NCBI GenBank assembly: GCA_947579665.1
Contig: OX388347.1
Location: 24,668,562-24,732,561, forward strand
DNA from: Sympetrum striolatum
Lineage: Eukaryota > Arthropoda > Insecta > Odonata > Libellulidae
Direction of reading: 5' to 3'
Length of the DNA stretch: 64,000 bases
Shown: in pieces, positions 47,810 to 59,400 of the stretch
How positions within the stretch are numbered: the stretch's first letter is position 1
How the letters are laid out: every line of letters starts with the position of its first letter
The notes under the pieces: generated by a model
The model's input: the letters and a program-made list of their open reading frames with translations, nothing else
What the model was told of the DNA's origin: nothing
The model's database searches: none
Program-made: the position numbers and the translations under genes

Positions 47810-49470
47810 GCTATTTTTATTGCCGATATTGTCATGATGGCCATCAATATACGACATAATAGTTTAACACTAATTTATTTATTATTTTTTCCTTCCATAC
47901 ATGTTTACATCTCGGGAAAGAACATTTTTTACGTAGAAATAAATTTCTTTACAAACCGATAAATCACATGATGAAAGTTTCAGGTTTTTGAAAAATGTTT
48001 TCAACGTATCTATCATTTATATAATTATCATATGTATGAAGAACATCTCCTTTTCATCAAAATTAACCATAAATATTTACACATGAAATACGCTGATATG
48101 CCTCAATAGTGTTGGGATTTCGTTGTTTTAGGAGTTTGAAGGATAATTCTTTGTATGGAAAAGTAATTTCCGCGATATATTATTAAATACCTATAATGCT
48201 TCAACATTTCTATTACATATGTATTTTGTCATGCTCTCCAAACATGCTTTAAATTAACTCCTGTTTCTACGTTCTCTAAAATGACTTACATTGTTTCGTT
48301 GCCGATTATGTTTATTTGTATAATTAGAAACTAAGCTCATTGTTTTTAACATGCCATTACGTAAAGATCATCATATCATGCTCAGCATTACGTTGACTGG
48401 TTATTTATTGAATTTTGAAGTGCTTTCCATTTTTATACTCTCATTTATTGCACAAACGTGATATTGCCAGCTCGCTTCGCAGATAGGAATATTTTCAGGT
48501 ACTTATCTCATCATATAAGCATACTTTTAATACTCTACGTACTTTAGTATTATTTGAAATACATTACGGAGTTTCATGAGTTAATTTTAAAGAGCGTACT
48601 CTTTTATATTTACTTTGCTTACGTTTTATTTCTTCTAATGATTGTTTTCGGCAGTTCTCAATGGAATGTTACCAATAGGACGTTATTAATGCTTCTGCTG
48701 TTTTTCAAGTTTCGTTCCTCGAGAATCAGGTTCATCAATTTAAAATCCAATAGAGTCTTTCTCCAAACCGAGAAATTCTAGGTAACGAATCGTCCATTGA
48801 ATATTACCATTTTCATCTTGTCCTCATTTTTACCCTAATCCTGTGTTTTTGGCGGATTCAAAACCTTACCGAAAAATAGAAAGGAGTTTGAAAGTAGATG
48901 TATTAGTTTAGGTGATTAACTAGATTCAATATGGTTGTGTTTTGTATTATTAGGATATTTTTAAACGTGACGATATGAAAAAGATTAAGTGACATTTTGG
49001 CTTGAAAAGCGACATAAAAATGTGAAATGTTGCTTTTGTGAATAGAGAATAGATTTTGAGTACATGTTTTGGAGGGGTAACAGGGAGATGTATGTAAATT
49101 AGGTCTAGCTGTAGTGTTGCGTTGTTCGAATACTGTCTCTAGGTATAGATGATAATTTTGGAATTTTCGTTTGTGCGTAACTTCTGTTGTTAAGGATAGC
49201 TGTTAGAATTAAGTTATACTTATCAGATTCTGGAAGTCGATTGAATTTCATTCATTCATTTAAATACAGAAAATGTTGTCTAAAGGCACTGAATTAGGAA
49301 CTCTAGATATTTTATTGTATTTTTGGAAAGTTTTAAAAGAAAATATTAAATGTACGAGGTGAAATGCATGAACTGTGCATTTTTTGGTAGTAATTCTTGA
49401 AAAATATATTCCACTCTTTGAAATAAATGCAAGAAAAAGTCCACTTACCCTTGAAATGGATTTTTCTCAT
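47810..49470 (+). repeat. Diverged direct duplication, copy A
   Basis: Collinear with 50950-52330 through many blocks: TTTACAAACC, CACATGAAATACG, GATAATTCTTYGTATGGAA, CGTGATATTGCC, TTTTCAGGTAC/CTTTCAGGTAC, TTTACTTTGCTTA, TTCCTCGAGAATC, GTCTTTCTCC, GGTAAYGAATC and AGGAACTCTA. Indels are frequent. The best-conserved part is an exon-like block at 48655-48781. This looks like an ancient tandem duplication of unique sequence rather than a transposon, since no termini were found. Confidence 0.7.
48655..48781 (+). pseudogene. Exon-like block A, odorant-receptor (7tm_6)-like C-terminal segment
   Basis: The block is bounded by an acceptor-like CGGCAG and a donor-like TAG|GTAACG. The conceptual peptide runs SQWNVTNRTLLM, LLLFFKFRSSRI, RFINLKSN, VFLQTEKF. 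Trp to the Arg-Ser-Ser triplet is 17 residues, and the final Phe lies 38 residues after Trp. This reproduces, to within one residue, the spacing of the W...LL....RS...[LE]TF signature in the C-terminal region of insect odorant receptors, multi-pass membrane proteins of sensory neurons. Copy B differs by one in-frame codon. A stop (TAG) forms at the exon end in copy A, and no other receptor exons were found, so it is a relic or a misassignment. Confidence 0.35.
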
Positions 49471-50477
49471 AGTTTCTGTAGTAAATCATTCATTTTTTAA
49501 TGCTATTTTTCAATTTTTTAATCTTGGCTAGAGGAAGGAGCTTCTTATAGCATAATGCCATCATCTTCTAAGAATTAATGCATAGTGGAACTTGTTTCTT
49601 CGGCAAAATACATGGAGACTGTCTTACAGACTTCATTCAGAATCGTGAAAGTATTTTTAGGAAAATTCTTCCTTTTCAAGGATTTTGTTATTGTGTTCTA
49701 AAAATTTAGGAATTGGATCATTATCGGAATGTCCATAGGTTTTTCCAGTAGATTTTCACCACCTTTCAGGAAAAATATTTCATTTCGTTGATAGATTTGT
49801 TTGGATATTTCAGGTGAGCAATTGTTCTCTAAGTTATGAGTTGCCCTTCTCTTGCAATTTTTGGGACAATCTAGAGCTAAATACACTAATCCTCCAGTTT
49901 TTTTTTTAGTTGTCGGATTTCAAAGTAATATATATGTTGTATTTAATGAGAACAATCAGAAAATGAATCTGTGTAGGAGAATTTTAAACGATATTTCGAT
50001 GTTGATAGATCTTTTTATCAAGATGAGCTTTTAACTGAGTCAATCCAGTTGCCTAAGCTGTACAGAACAATGGCACTTTTAATAGAAAATGGAGCCTATG
50101 CCCTATATTTATTCACATAAGTAAAGCTCAAATTTGTGTCTTTTTCTTCTAATTTTGTAATTACTAGGGCAGGTGAATCTATTTTTTTGTAGAATTTTCT
50201 TGAAAGTAAATTTCAATGACAAAAATCTATGAGTACTCAGTGCATGAATTAATTAGTTATATACGGAAAATATTCATTACTCATATTCATATCATACTCA
50301 TTTTATGAGCTATTAGCATTCAAATTTAATATTTTATATGATGGTTTAACTCTCTTTTCTATCGTTCCTACTCTTAAAACATTAAATGTAAATTTGATGG
50401 TATTTCTCACGGTACTCCTTAAAAGTCTCAAATTTTAAGAGTAGATACTTCATCTAATTTTCTAGATTAGGATATCT
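49471..50477. other. AT-rich spacer between the duplicated segments
   Basis: No gene or repeat is recognised apart from the hairpin that follows. Confidence 0.4.
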
Positions 50478-50554
50478 AATCACTTTCTTTATTGTATCCA
50501 TTAGCTTTGCTAAAATTAAAAGCAAGAGTAATGGATACAATAGAGAAGTGATTA
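50478..50554. repeat. 26-bp-stem hairpin
   Basis: TAATCACTTT...ATTGTATCCATTA (50478-50503) pairs with TAATGGATACAAT...AAGTGATTA (50529-50554), with a 25-base loop that itself contains GCTTTGC/GCAAG. It may be a mini fold-back element. Confidence 0.6.
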
Positions 50555-50949
50555 TATAATAAGCAAGCAAAAATGATAAAAATAGCTGACGGGTGCTACC
50601 TATGTTTACAAACAATTTAGAAAGTATCGAGTAGAGTTTATTGCTCCGTACAAAGTTACACAAGTGACTCACACTCTTTGTTGATTGGGAATTTAATGAG
50701 CATGAGCGGTGAAGTTTTCAGGGGAGATTCACAGTCGCAATCAGTAGGTATAGGTCACAATTAAGTCAGGAAAAATTCGAAAACTTTTTGCTCTAGGTTC
50801 AAGTGCAGAGAGGATTTCATATTCCAGTGGGATAATGGAGAGATGAAGAATTTCCGTGTAGAACAAATTGCCTTGGCTTATTAAAATAGGAAAATAATTG
50901 AACGTACAATGGTGAAATTTGGACCAAATCATGCCTAATAGACATAGAC
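50555..50949. other. AT-rich sequence before duplicate B, nothing recognised
   Basis: A 111-codon minus-strand frame at 50741-51076 begins at a non-ATG codon and is unrecognised. It partly overlaps the duplicated region but its reading is not preserved in copy A, which argues against coding. Confidence 0.35.
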
Positions 50950-52330
50950 TTGATATTTTTGTCACCAATATCATCGTGTAGGCCCACAAAAGTTTGGTTT
51001 TGACGTAAGGCAATTGCGTATTTTCCTTATATTTCCAAGATTTATACTTCAAGAAAAGACCTTTATTTACGCCCAATTAAATTTGTTTACAAACCAATCA
51101 ATATACCACGTAAAGAAAGTTTGATGTTTTTGAAATATTTTTCAATTATTGATATAATTATTATATATCAAGAAAATCTTACTTTAATCAAAATGAACAG
51201 GAAAAATCTACACATGAAATACGATATTAGGATGTCATTGTTTCATGAGTTTAAAAGATAATTCTTCGTATGGAAGGGAATCTCCAAGATTTCTTATTAT
51301 TTATCTATTATGTTTCAACTTTCTACTGTACTTGCATTTTGACATACTTTCCAAATATTCCTTAAATTAACACCTTTTTCGAATACGCCATTGCTTGAAG
51401 GATCTTTATATTGTGTTGAGGATTGCGTTGAGATTTTATTCGTTGTATTTTGAAGTGGTTATCATTTCTAAATTTGCGTTAATTGCGCAGGCGTGATATT
51501 GCCTATTGGTTACTCATAAAGGAATGCTTTCAGGTACAATTTACATCATATTGGCAAACTATTAGTACCTACCTTTCGCAATGTGTTTCGACGATACTGG
51601 AGATAATCATAGAAAAAATACACTTTTATATGTTTACTTTGCTTAATATACAATTGCATGTAAATTTTTCTTCCTTATAATTATTTTTTCAGAATTTTTC
51701 TCAACGTAATGGTTCCAGTAAGAGATTATTTAAGTTTCTGCTGATTTTCAAGTTTTCTTCCTCGAGAATCGGACTCATTAACAAAAAATCCAACGGTGGT
51801 GTCTTTCTCCGAACTGAGCAGTTCAGGTAATGAATCTTCAATCGATTATTCGCGTTTTTATCTTGAGCTTATTTTTATTTTGACGTTGGCGTTTTGCGTT
51901 TGGCGTAATTTCTAATTTAATATGCAGAACATATTGAATATTGCTACAATGAATCTTTCATTTGAAAATCCTGCATGGGAAGGATGGTGGATACATTGCC
52001 TTGTGATTTTCCTTACTTATTTTATAATGCATAATAATTTTCTTTGCAAACTGAAAGCGCCCATATACTATCCTAGTGTGAATTGGAAAACTACCGGGTA
52101 AAATACTCGTCGCATAAGCAATATCGGATTCCGGAAGTAAATCGAATTAAAAGAAAGGCTCTGATATAGGAACTCTATATTTAATTGTATTTTTTATGAG
52201 GAGGTACCAAATTTAGGTGAAATCTATGAGTTGCTTATATTTTAGTAGTCATCAATGTAAAACGTATTCTACTTTTGAATTAATTGAAATGGGTTCCGTC
52301 CATTTGTTTTGCAGATGAAAACCAATCCTT
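50950..52330 (+). repeat. Diverged direct duplication, copy B
   Basis: This is the partner of 47810-49470, shorter because of gaps. It is conserved in the same block order and orientation, about 3.1 kb downstream. Confidence 0.7.
51693..51826 (+). pseudogene. Exon-like block B, odorant-receptor (7tm_6)-like C-terminal segment
   Basis: The block is bounded by a good acceptor (TTATTTTTTCAG) and donor (TTCAG|GTAATG). The peptide runs NFSQRNGSSKRLFKF, LLIFKFSSSRIG, LINKKSNGG, VFLRTEQF and shares about 25 of 41 residues with block A, including LL.FKF.SSRI, K-S-N, V-F-L and T-E.F. The signature tryptophan of block A is Arg here. An extra Gly codon is in frame. The match in both peptide and splice boundaries supports a real, once-coding exon pair. 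The receptor assignment is inference. Confidence 0.35.
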
Positions 52331-55300
52331 ATTGTCCATTTATAAGATATTATATCTGTAGCGTTCTATTAATAAATATTCTAGTCGTAATAAAATTGTT
52401 ATTCTTAGACGAGCTTGCAGAACTTTTAATCTAGTTTATTTTTTTGATGTTACCAATCAAATACTTATAATTTCTGACAATTGCCGAATGAATATCAATT
52501 TTTTAAATTGATTATCAATTATCATGAGTTATCCAGGCAAATCAGGCACAGTTATTTCATAGAGCATTTGTCTACCAATTTTCAAAGGACATAAAAATAG
52601 AAAAATATTACAATGGATGGATTTTAACCAATTTTAACAATTTATTAGTTTATATTCGTAAGTGTACTCATGAAATAATGAATGATTCCTTAAAAAGTTA
52701 AACTTGAAATGTTTTTCGCTAAATGATAACACAAAAAAGTTACGGGGAATAAGAGGAACTTCTCAAAAGAGCCAAAAAGGAGTTTTAGCTGAAGGAAACA
52801 TTTATTCTAACGATTTTAATGAATTGCGATACTTCCGCACAAAATAATTGTGTTTTCCTTAATGGCAAAACCTTCGCCGGCTTCTTTACTTTCTGAAGGT
52901 ATGCTAATTATAGAGACATCATTTTTTGATAAATCCATTTTTCTGAAAGCATTATTATTCTAACGTGTAACGAACAGTTTTCTCAGAGTTACGTGCCTAC
53001 TAGAGTAGATGCTAAAGCATCTATTTTAAGCTGCTATTGCTTCATATTTCTCAGTTTCATTCTTATGCTTATTTTGTTTCGTTTCACCTGTTCTCAAGAG
53101 TTAACTAGCTGATCCTTTCATTGTAAAAGTAAAGCAAAGTCATCAATCAATTTCCTTTTTTTAACTCTCGTAATATGTATATATGAGGTTTTTCATCATT
53201 CATTTTATATTAACACTTCAGTAAGCTCTCAATTGAATAATTAAATTAGTAAATATGTACGCATGTAAGGTATCCTTTACAGTAACCCTACGGTTCAATT
53301 ATTTATTGTTAAATTCAGAGTTAAATAATTGATATTTACATTTAACTATCTGTCTTTAATATAACCAGAATTCTTATCAGAAAGTCAGATGTAACCATTC
53401 AAAAACATCACGACTGGTCAGAATGAAAACATTTCAGGCAAAATGCATTTCCTTAGGTCGTAATATTATACAATACTATGAATTCTACGAAGAAAATGAG
53501 GGAAATTTTATACACCTCTACCTAATAATTTAAAGTATATAAAGCAGTTGTGCTAAGAAATATAATTGTAAAGATGAGAGTTGGTGAATTTGTAAGACTT
53601 CTGAAAATCCTTAGGCAACAACAGGATTGAAAAAAGGTTGGAGAGTGCTTAATAATTCCATTATCCTATATGACGTAACTCTATCTCCTGATACCTTACT
53701 CAAATTTATACTATACCTCCGAGTTTTAGTCTGTGCAAAAGCATTGATGCCAAAGTTCTAGTAACAAATTTATTAGCGATGACGATGCTTTACGGCAGAG
53801 AAAAACTTCGGAATTTTTTAAAAATGTTTTTCACCATAATATCCGGAATTATTACCCCTCTAAAAGATCGCTTAATTCTCTAATTCATGGATATGAACAC
53901 GTTTAAGCTATTTGAATGTATAATCTTTAGCATATAAATTTTGATTACAATGTGCGATACTGTGCGATAGTAAGTGTGATCTTTCAATAATTATGGATAG
54001 AATTACTTTCAATCAAAGTCTTTCTAAAATATCGTTTTGAGATTATCATCGTTCTCTAAATTTTTCATTTGATTTAGAAGTACATAATTATGACTTACAA
54101 ATTTTTCAAAACGAAAAACGATATTTTGTTTGCTTAGCTCGGTGCAAGAATTTTGAAATAATGGTTATTTATATTCAGTTAAAATATGTTCGATGAATTT
54201 TAATAAAATAAAAATATTTTTAAGAATCCCTAAATCGTTCAATTTTGAATACACCATTGAAAGGGTGTATACATTTGGAGCTTCATTCGGTATTTATAAG
54301 AGAAATAATTGGATATGTCTTATCATCTATAAAATGTTGAGCAGAGTGTAGAATGTGTTAATGTTCATAGATATCATAAAATTAAATATATGCCTCAAGG
54401 GTCAGTTTCTATCTTCTAGCTTCTATCTTGCTTTTATGAAAATATTATATATCCCTGCAAGGGGCAAATAAACCAGCACCGAAAAACTTGAAATAGTAAC
54501 TCTAAACCATTTCACGTTAAAATGTGTTGTGATCTGTTTTTATAGCCAATTTCATTATAAAGATTTAGCGATTGCAGGTTAATTGTATGAAATTTTCTTT
54601 GAGGAAACGCGCGTTAAAGAACGATGACATTTAAAACATCCCTTCATTTACCAAACCATGATCAAATCAAAAGATTTAAGAATGAAACTAAAACGTGTGC
54701 TATGCAAATACTTTGCTATATTAGCTACTTCAAACTTACTAATGAAGGAGGTCAGGTTTTTATAATTATCATAACTTCTAATATTCAAGGAGTGATCTAT
54801 TTCATTTCAAATAATGATGTTGGAAATGTTTCATAAAAACAAATATTATATAATAATATTAATGTCAATGATAAGATATAATATTCAACGGTAAATGACT
54901 TTTAATCATAATATTTCCGTATAAAATGCACTAGATAACGACGTAAAAGTAACGACTAGAAATTCCTTTTTATTCGGAACAGTTTTCTGGGTTTCAGAAA
55001 AACTAAAGATGATGTTTTTACTACGATAGAGAAGAAAAACAATTCTCATGTACTCCAGGAAAATATCTAACCATCTCCAAACTAGTTTATCTTATCGTAT
55101 TTTCAGTAACACCTCTCACGAATACGAAAACTGCTTTGTTTGTCAAATTTCGTATACATTGAGCGTGTTTTGCTTCCTCTTGATGTCCGTCAGCAAGAGA
55201 ACCTGCGGTTTTATATCCAAATTATTGATGCTTAATACATGCCTAGCCCTCGTTCCATTACGTAAAACCTCTCGGTTAATTTTCTATTGACTGATTTGCA

Positions 55301-56372
55301 GTCTGGAATTCCTTTACAGCTTGAAATAAAAGTGCCACAGTAGATATTTTTTGGTCTTTCGGTAATCAAAGATATCAAGAGAGTCAAATATTTTCTTTCT
55401 TAAGTAAAATATGTCTAATTGCTAACAATGCCATTTTACTGAATTAAGTTATATTAAAAATTCAATTTTAGTAATATTTTGTCTTACACAGTCAGTCCTT
55501 CTCCCTATAAATTTCCGTCTTTCTTTAGCCTTTAGTGTCGCATATTATAAAAATGTCATAAATATGGGAAATAATATTAATGAAGCCAGCTCGAATATGT
55601 CAAAGTAAGATCTGACGAATCACTCAAAGTCATTGGCATATTTATCGGGTTCTTTACTCGGGTTACTTTCGGGTTGGTTACTATCGTCAGTGAAAGGAAG
55701 AAATTTCAGTACATGCAGAAATTTGTCTCATCTTCTGGTAAAATAAAAGAAAGGAGTAAAGTACTGAGGTAATGTAGGCAAATTTTTCTATACTTAACTC
55801 CGTATTTTCCTGCTCATATGCATCTTAATCAGAGTCCAGCAAAATTTAGTTTTCTTTTTCAGTATCGCAAGCCTGAATTCAGTAACACGAATATTATCAA
55901 CATAACTTACGAGTATTTCGAAAGTTTAGTAGTTGAAGAAAATAAAAATGAGAGGACTAATTTTGACAAAGCCGCTGTATTCTATCTAATTTAGAGATAT
56001 TGGATAGGGAAAAGCAAAAACTTAAATCTTCTCTCAATAGCGATAAGTACATTCATTAGCTGTTGTGAAATTTGTTTATTTTAAGCGAAGTGATAAAGAA
56101 TATGCGACGGGATGTTATTTGCAAAACAGAAAAAAGATTATTCGATTCGCCTTATTTCTCTTTATTTTGGAACCTTGTTGAAATCATACATACAGTACTT
56201 TATCCAATTACCTAAAATTGTACGGTACTGATGATATTTGAAATGATGACTGTGGCCAAAAGCCTGGTCTCCTACCTTCCGGGTAAATATTCTAATAAAC
56301 TATACTACCATGCAACGTCCTTCCCATTTCTGTAAACGGGAGAGGTTTATAAAAGTGAGCAGGACGTAACAT
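52331..56372. other. AT-rich sequence, nothing recognised
   Basis: There are only chance frames (at most 80 codons). None is recognisable. Confidence 0.45.
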
Positions 56373-56450
56373 GATATTTTAGCTGGTTAGAATATCCGCC
56401 CGAAAAGTGGGAGACCTGGGTTCATATCCCAGTCATTTCGCTGTTTTTCA
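56373..56450 (+). repeat. tRNA-like sequence, probable SINE head or tRNA pseudogene
   Basis: An A-box-like TTAGCTGGTTAGAATAT is followed 20 bases on by a B-box-containing T-arm: CTGGG-TTCATAT-CCCAG (perfect 5-bp stem, 7-base loop). The anticodon stem is imperfect (CCGCCC...GTGGG), and the acceptor ends do not pair convincingly, so it is not a functional tRNA. Downstream sequence has no clear simple tail. An RNA polymerase III-derived SINE is the likeliest source. Confidence 0.5.
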
Positions 56451-56649
56451 CTTCTTGTACAACCTTGGGTCAAAGCCCACACTTTCTGGAGCTAAGTAAA
56501 ATTCCAATAACGTATTATATTTTTGCTTGTGATATGACTTATTTACGTGACCGATTGGGAATTTTGTCTCTTTATTCACCAGTGTAGCATTTTAACATAT
56601 CCAACTATATTGGAAGAACGAAATTAGAGAATATACCATCTTCATCATG

Positions 56650-56700
56650 ATTTTCTAATGGTGGGCCTGGTTTCTAAATGTAGGCTTACCATTAGAAAAT
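56650..56700. repeat. 19-bp-stem hairpin
   Basis: ATTTTCTAATGGTGGGCCT pairs with AGGCTTACCATTAGAAAAT with two mismatches and a 13-base loop. Confidence 0.6.
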
Positions 56701-58763
56701 GGTTATGGTAAAACTCGTCCATCCCTCCGTTACTGATGTATTCAATTCCTGGAAGGTTCTCTTACACATAATACTTCTTACATCACCTAGAATTTCTTTC
56801 TAGGCTATCTCTTCCTTGTTCTTCAAATATTTCTCCTTGCAACTTATTCCTTACATAATGAACTGAATCTAACAATATCTGCTGGAACTTGTCCATTTTC
56901 AGTTAAAATTAGGCACAGTATGAGTACAAACACAACGAAAAGCTCTTTTATAAACATCTTTATTTTGTGCCTTATTTGAACTAACTACTTATTATACAGT
57001 AATTCGTCTCAGAGCGTATCCAGTGAATTTAATATTCCGTTTTCCAATAGCCGAAAAGTCATCTCTTCCACGATCACCTTCAAAACATTGCTCTTCTTTA
57101 CCATCCAACATTGTCTTACCATCCGTCTCCAAAGTTACATTTCCAATGCTCTCAGCCGAGACATTCATCATTTCTATTTTGATTTAAAAAAAGAATCCCA
57201 CAGCGAGTGCCTATCACAAATACACTGAGATAAAAAGCCGCTCATCTTTAAAGAAACGAGTAAGGAAATGAATAGTCAAAGGATAAGAACTAATTTACTA
57301 CAAAATAAATTTTCGTGATTATTTTCCTATTCGACGGATATAGAATGTATTTGTCATACTTACAAATGCTGTATTAAGAGCTAATTTAATGATAAAGGAA
57401 ACTCAGATTAAAATGATGTTAGAAAATCCAAAATGTTTGTTAAAAAAAGCTACGTAGGACTTTTATTTTTATCATTTATAATATATTGCAAATAAATTGT
57501 ATTGAATGAGATAAATTTTCGTCTTTGCATCCTATTTCTTCTATATTTGATATTTATCAAGTGATACCGCTGAAATTATCCGGTTTGTTAATCCTTGTTG
57601 TAAGTCTAATTATAATTCATGTCAGAAAGTTTGAAATTAATGATGCTGGGTTTGTTTCAGAATTCGGATTTTTCGGAATTTGGAGTGAATGAAAAAGTTG
57701 ATCAGAGTTGAACAACTTGAACAAAAAACAAAAGTCATTTTTTGGTCAAGTCAAATTAGAGATGCGTAACTAAGTACTGTAGCTTATTAGTCCTCTAGCA
57801 TACTTTGGAGTCACTTATAGGTTAAGAAAATCCCCTTAGCTTATTGGATAAATTCAAAAAGACAAGGAACTGGTTTATGTTCCGAGACTATTACTTAAGA
57901 CGCTGTTTGGTATCATGAAAGTCTGATATAAGGAAATTCTAAGACTAGTATTAGGATACCATCAATATGCTATTACTTCCTTGTTCCTTAATCAAAATAT
58001 TTTCTATTTTCTTACTTAAAACTTAACTCTACCCTTTTACTTAGACTCACGAAGAATCTACTGTGCATCTATATTTGTAAGGAATAGCATTAAATGTCTA
58101 CTTTTATTCGAGATTGAGTTTATTTACAAAATTCTCATTCACCTTTTCCACTTTAACTCCAACTGTAACTGAAATATAAATGACTTCCCCTTTGAACATT
58201 ACTTTGAAGAAAATACCTTACTGTATTCACTGTTTATAATTTAAAAAAGAATATTTCTGATAAAACAACTTAACTATGATAGAGCGCAAATAGTCAAGAA
58301 ATGTGAGCGTCGGAAGGCAATACAGAAGATCAAAATATGTCGACAAAATTATCTTACAATGATTAACCCTCTTTTAATGCTAAAGCAACTTAACAACTGT
58401 AACTAAGAGTTAAACTCTTCGATGTTCCTCCATTACGTTTATATTTCTAACACCAAATACGAAAGGTAACAAATCATATTCTTGATCAAAAATGTTTTCG
58501 ATTCAACTGTGATGAAACAAATTTTCAGTAATAGAAAACAGCGAAACGCTAAAATTTTGATCTCAAAACAATGGGATCACGTAGAAAATTTTCAGAAGAA
58601 TTGGTACTTTGTGCGTAGGATGGAGGCAGATAATTTCTTTTAATTCTAATAATCCTTCGAAGATTTTTTAAGTATAATGATATCAGTGCTGCCTACGTAA
58701 TTTTTATCAGTATAATTAGATATTGGCTGGAGAAATACGTTTACTTATCTTTCCTTAGAAGCT
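56701..58763. other. AT-rich sequence, nothing recognised
   Basis: No coding or repeat feature can be supported. Confidence 0.45.
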
Positions 58764-59092
58764 AATAACACAGACACACAAAAAAAAAGTTCTGAGCTCG
58801 AGCTCTGACCCTTGGTTCCCCATGTATTTTTGTCTCCCGAAACCGATCCCGGAGTCGGTATAGCCCAGGCGTTCCGTATTTGCATAAATATGTATTTTCA
58901 ATGGCACGGAGAAAAAACTTTGCTTATTCCCAGGGAATGGCCAAATTTTGGTCATGTTTTTGACCGTAGCTGGCAAATACGAAACGTCTGGGCTATACCG
59001 TCCCCGGGATCGGTTTCGGGAGCCAAAAATACATGGGGAACCAAGGGTCAGAGCTCGGGATCGGAGCTTTTTTTTGCGTGCCTGTGTAATTA
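58764..59092. mobile_element. 329-bp MITE with 120-bp terminal inverted repeats
   Basis: The left arm 58764-58883 and right arm 58973-59092 are reverse complements with scattered mismatches. Shared blocks: TAATWACACAGRCACRC, poly-A of 8-9, GAGCTCTGACCCTTGGTTCC, CCATGTATTTTTG, CCCGAAACCGATCCCGG, CGGTATAGCCCAG and CGTATTTGC. The arms are GC-richer than the genome around them. Frames of 93 and 126 codons across it exist only because of this composition. No transposase is present, and no clear target duplication was seen. Confidence 0.85.
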
Positions 59093-59303
59093 ATAGTTCT
59101 TGAAATTTACGAAATACCCTCAATAAAGAAGACATCTAATGAAAATGCTTCTTTGTATTGGCAAGAATCCAATGCTGGAGATATTTTTTTATGAATGTAG
59201 GTAAGCGACATTCAATGTTATGATATTTTGTATCAACAATTTTTTTGTTTCCATTAATTTAAGATATTATTATTACCTTCCAAGCTTTTAAGTAAAACAT
59301 TCA

Positions 59304-59400
59304 GGAATATTTCTGTGTGATAGAGCAAGTGAGTGGCACTGTGAGAAGTGCCGCTTTCTTGCTCATACATACCCTTTTGCTCTCGACAGAAATATTTTTA
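59304..59400. repeat. Imperfect hairpin of about 97 bp
   Basis: GAATATTTCTGT...GAGCAAGTGAGTGGCACT pairs with AGTGCCGCTTTCTTGCTC...ACAGAAATATTT around a GTGAGA loop, with an asymmetric bulge. It may be a fold-back element or a structured RNA. Confidence 0.6.

Noticed and set aside
56373..56450. Functional tRNA gene
   Set aside because: The T-arm is good, but the anticodon stem is broken and the acceptor stem does not pair.
58755..59135. 126-codon minus and 93-codon plus frames
   Set aside because: Both are translations of the arms of the inverted-repeat MITE, so they largely mirror each other.
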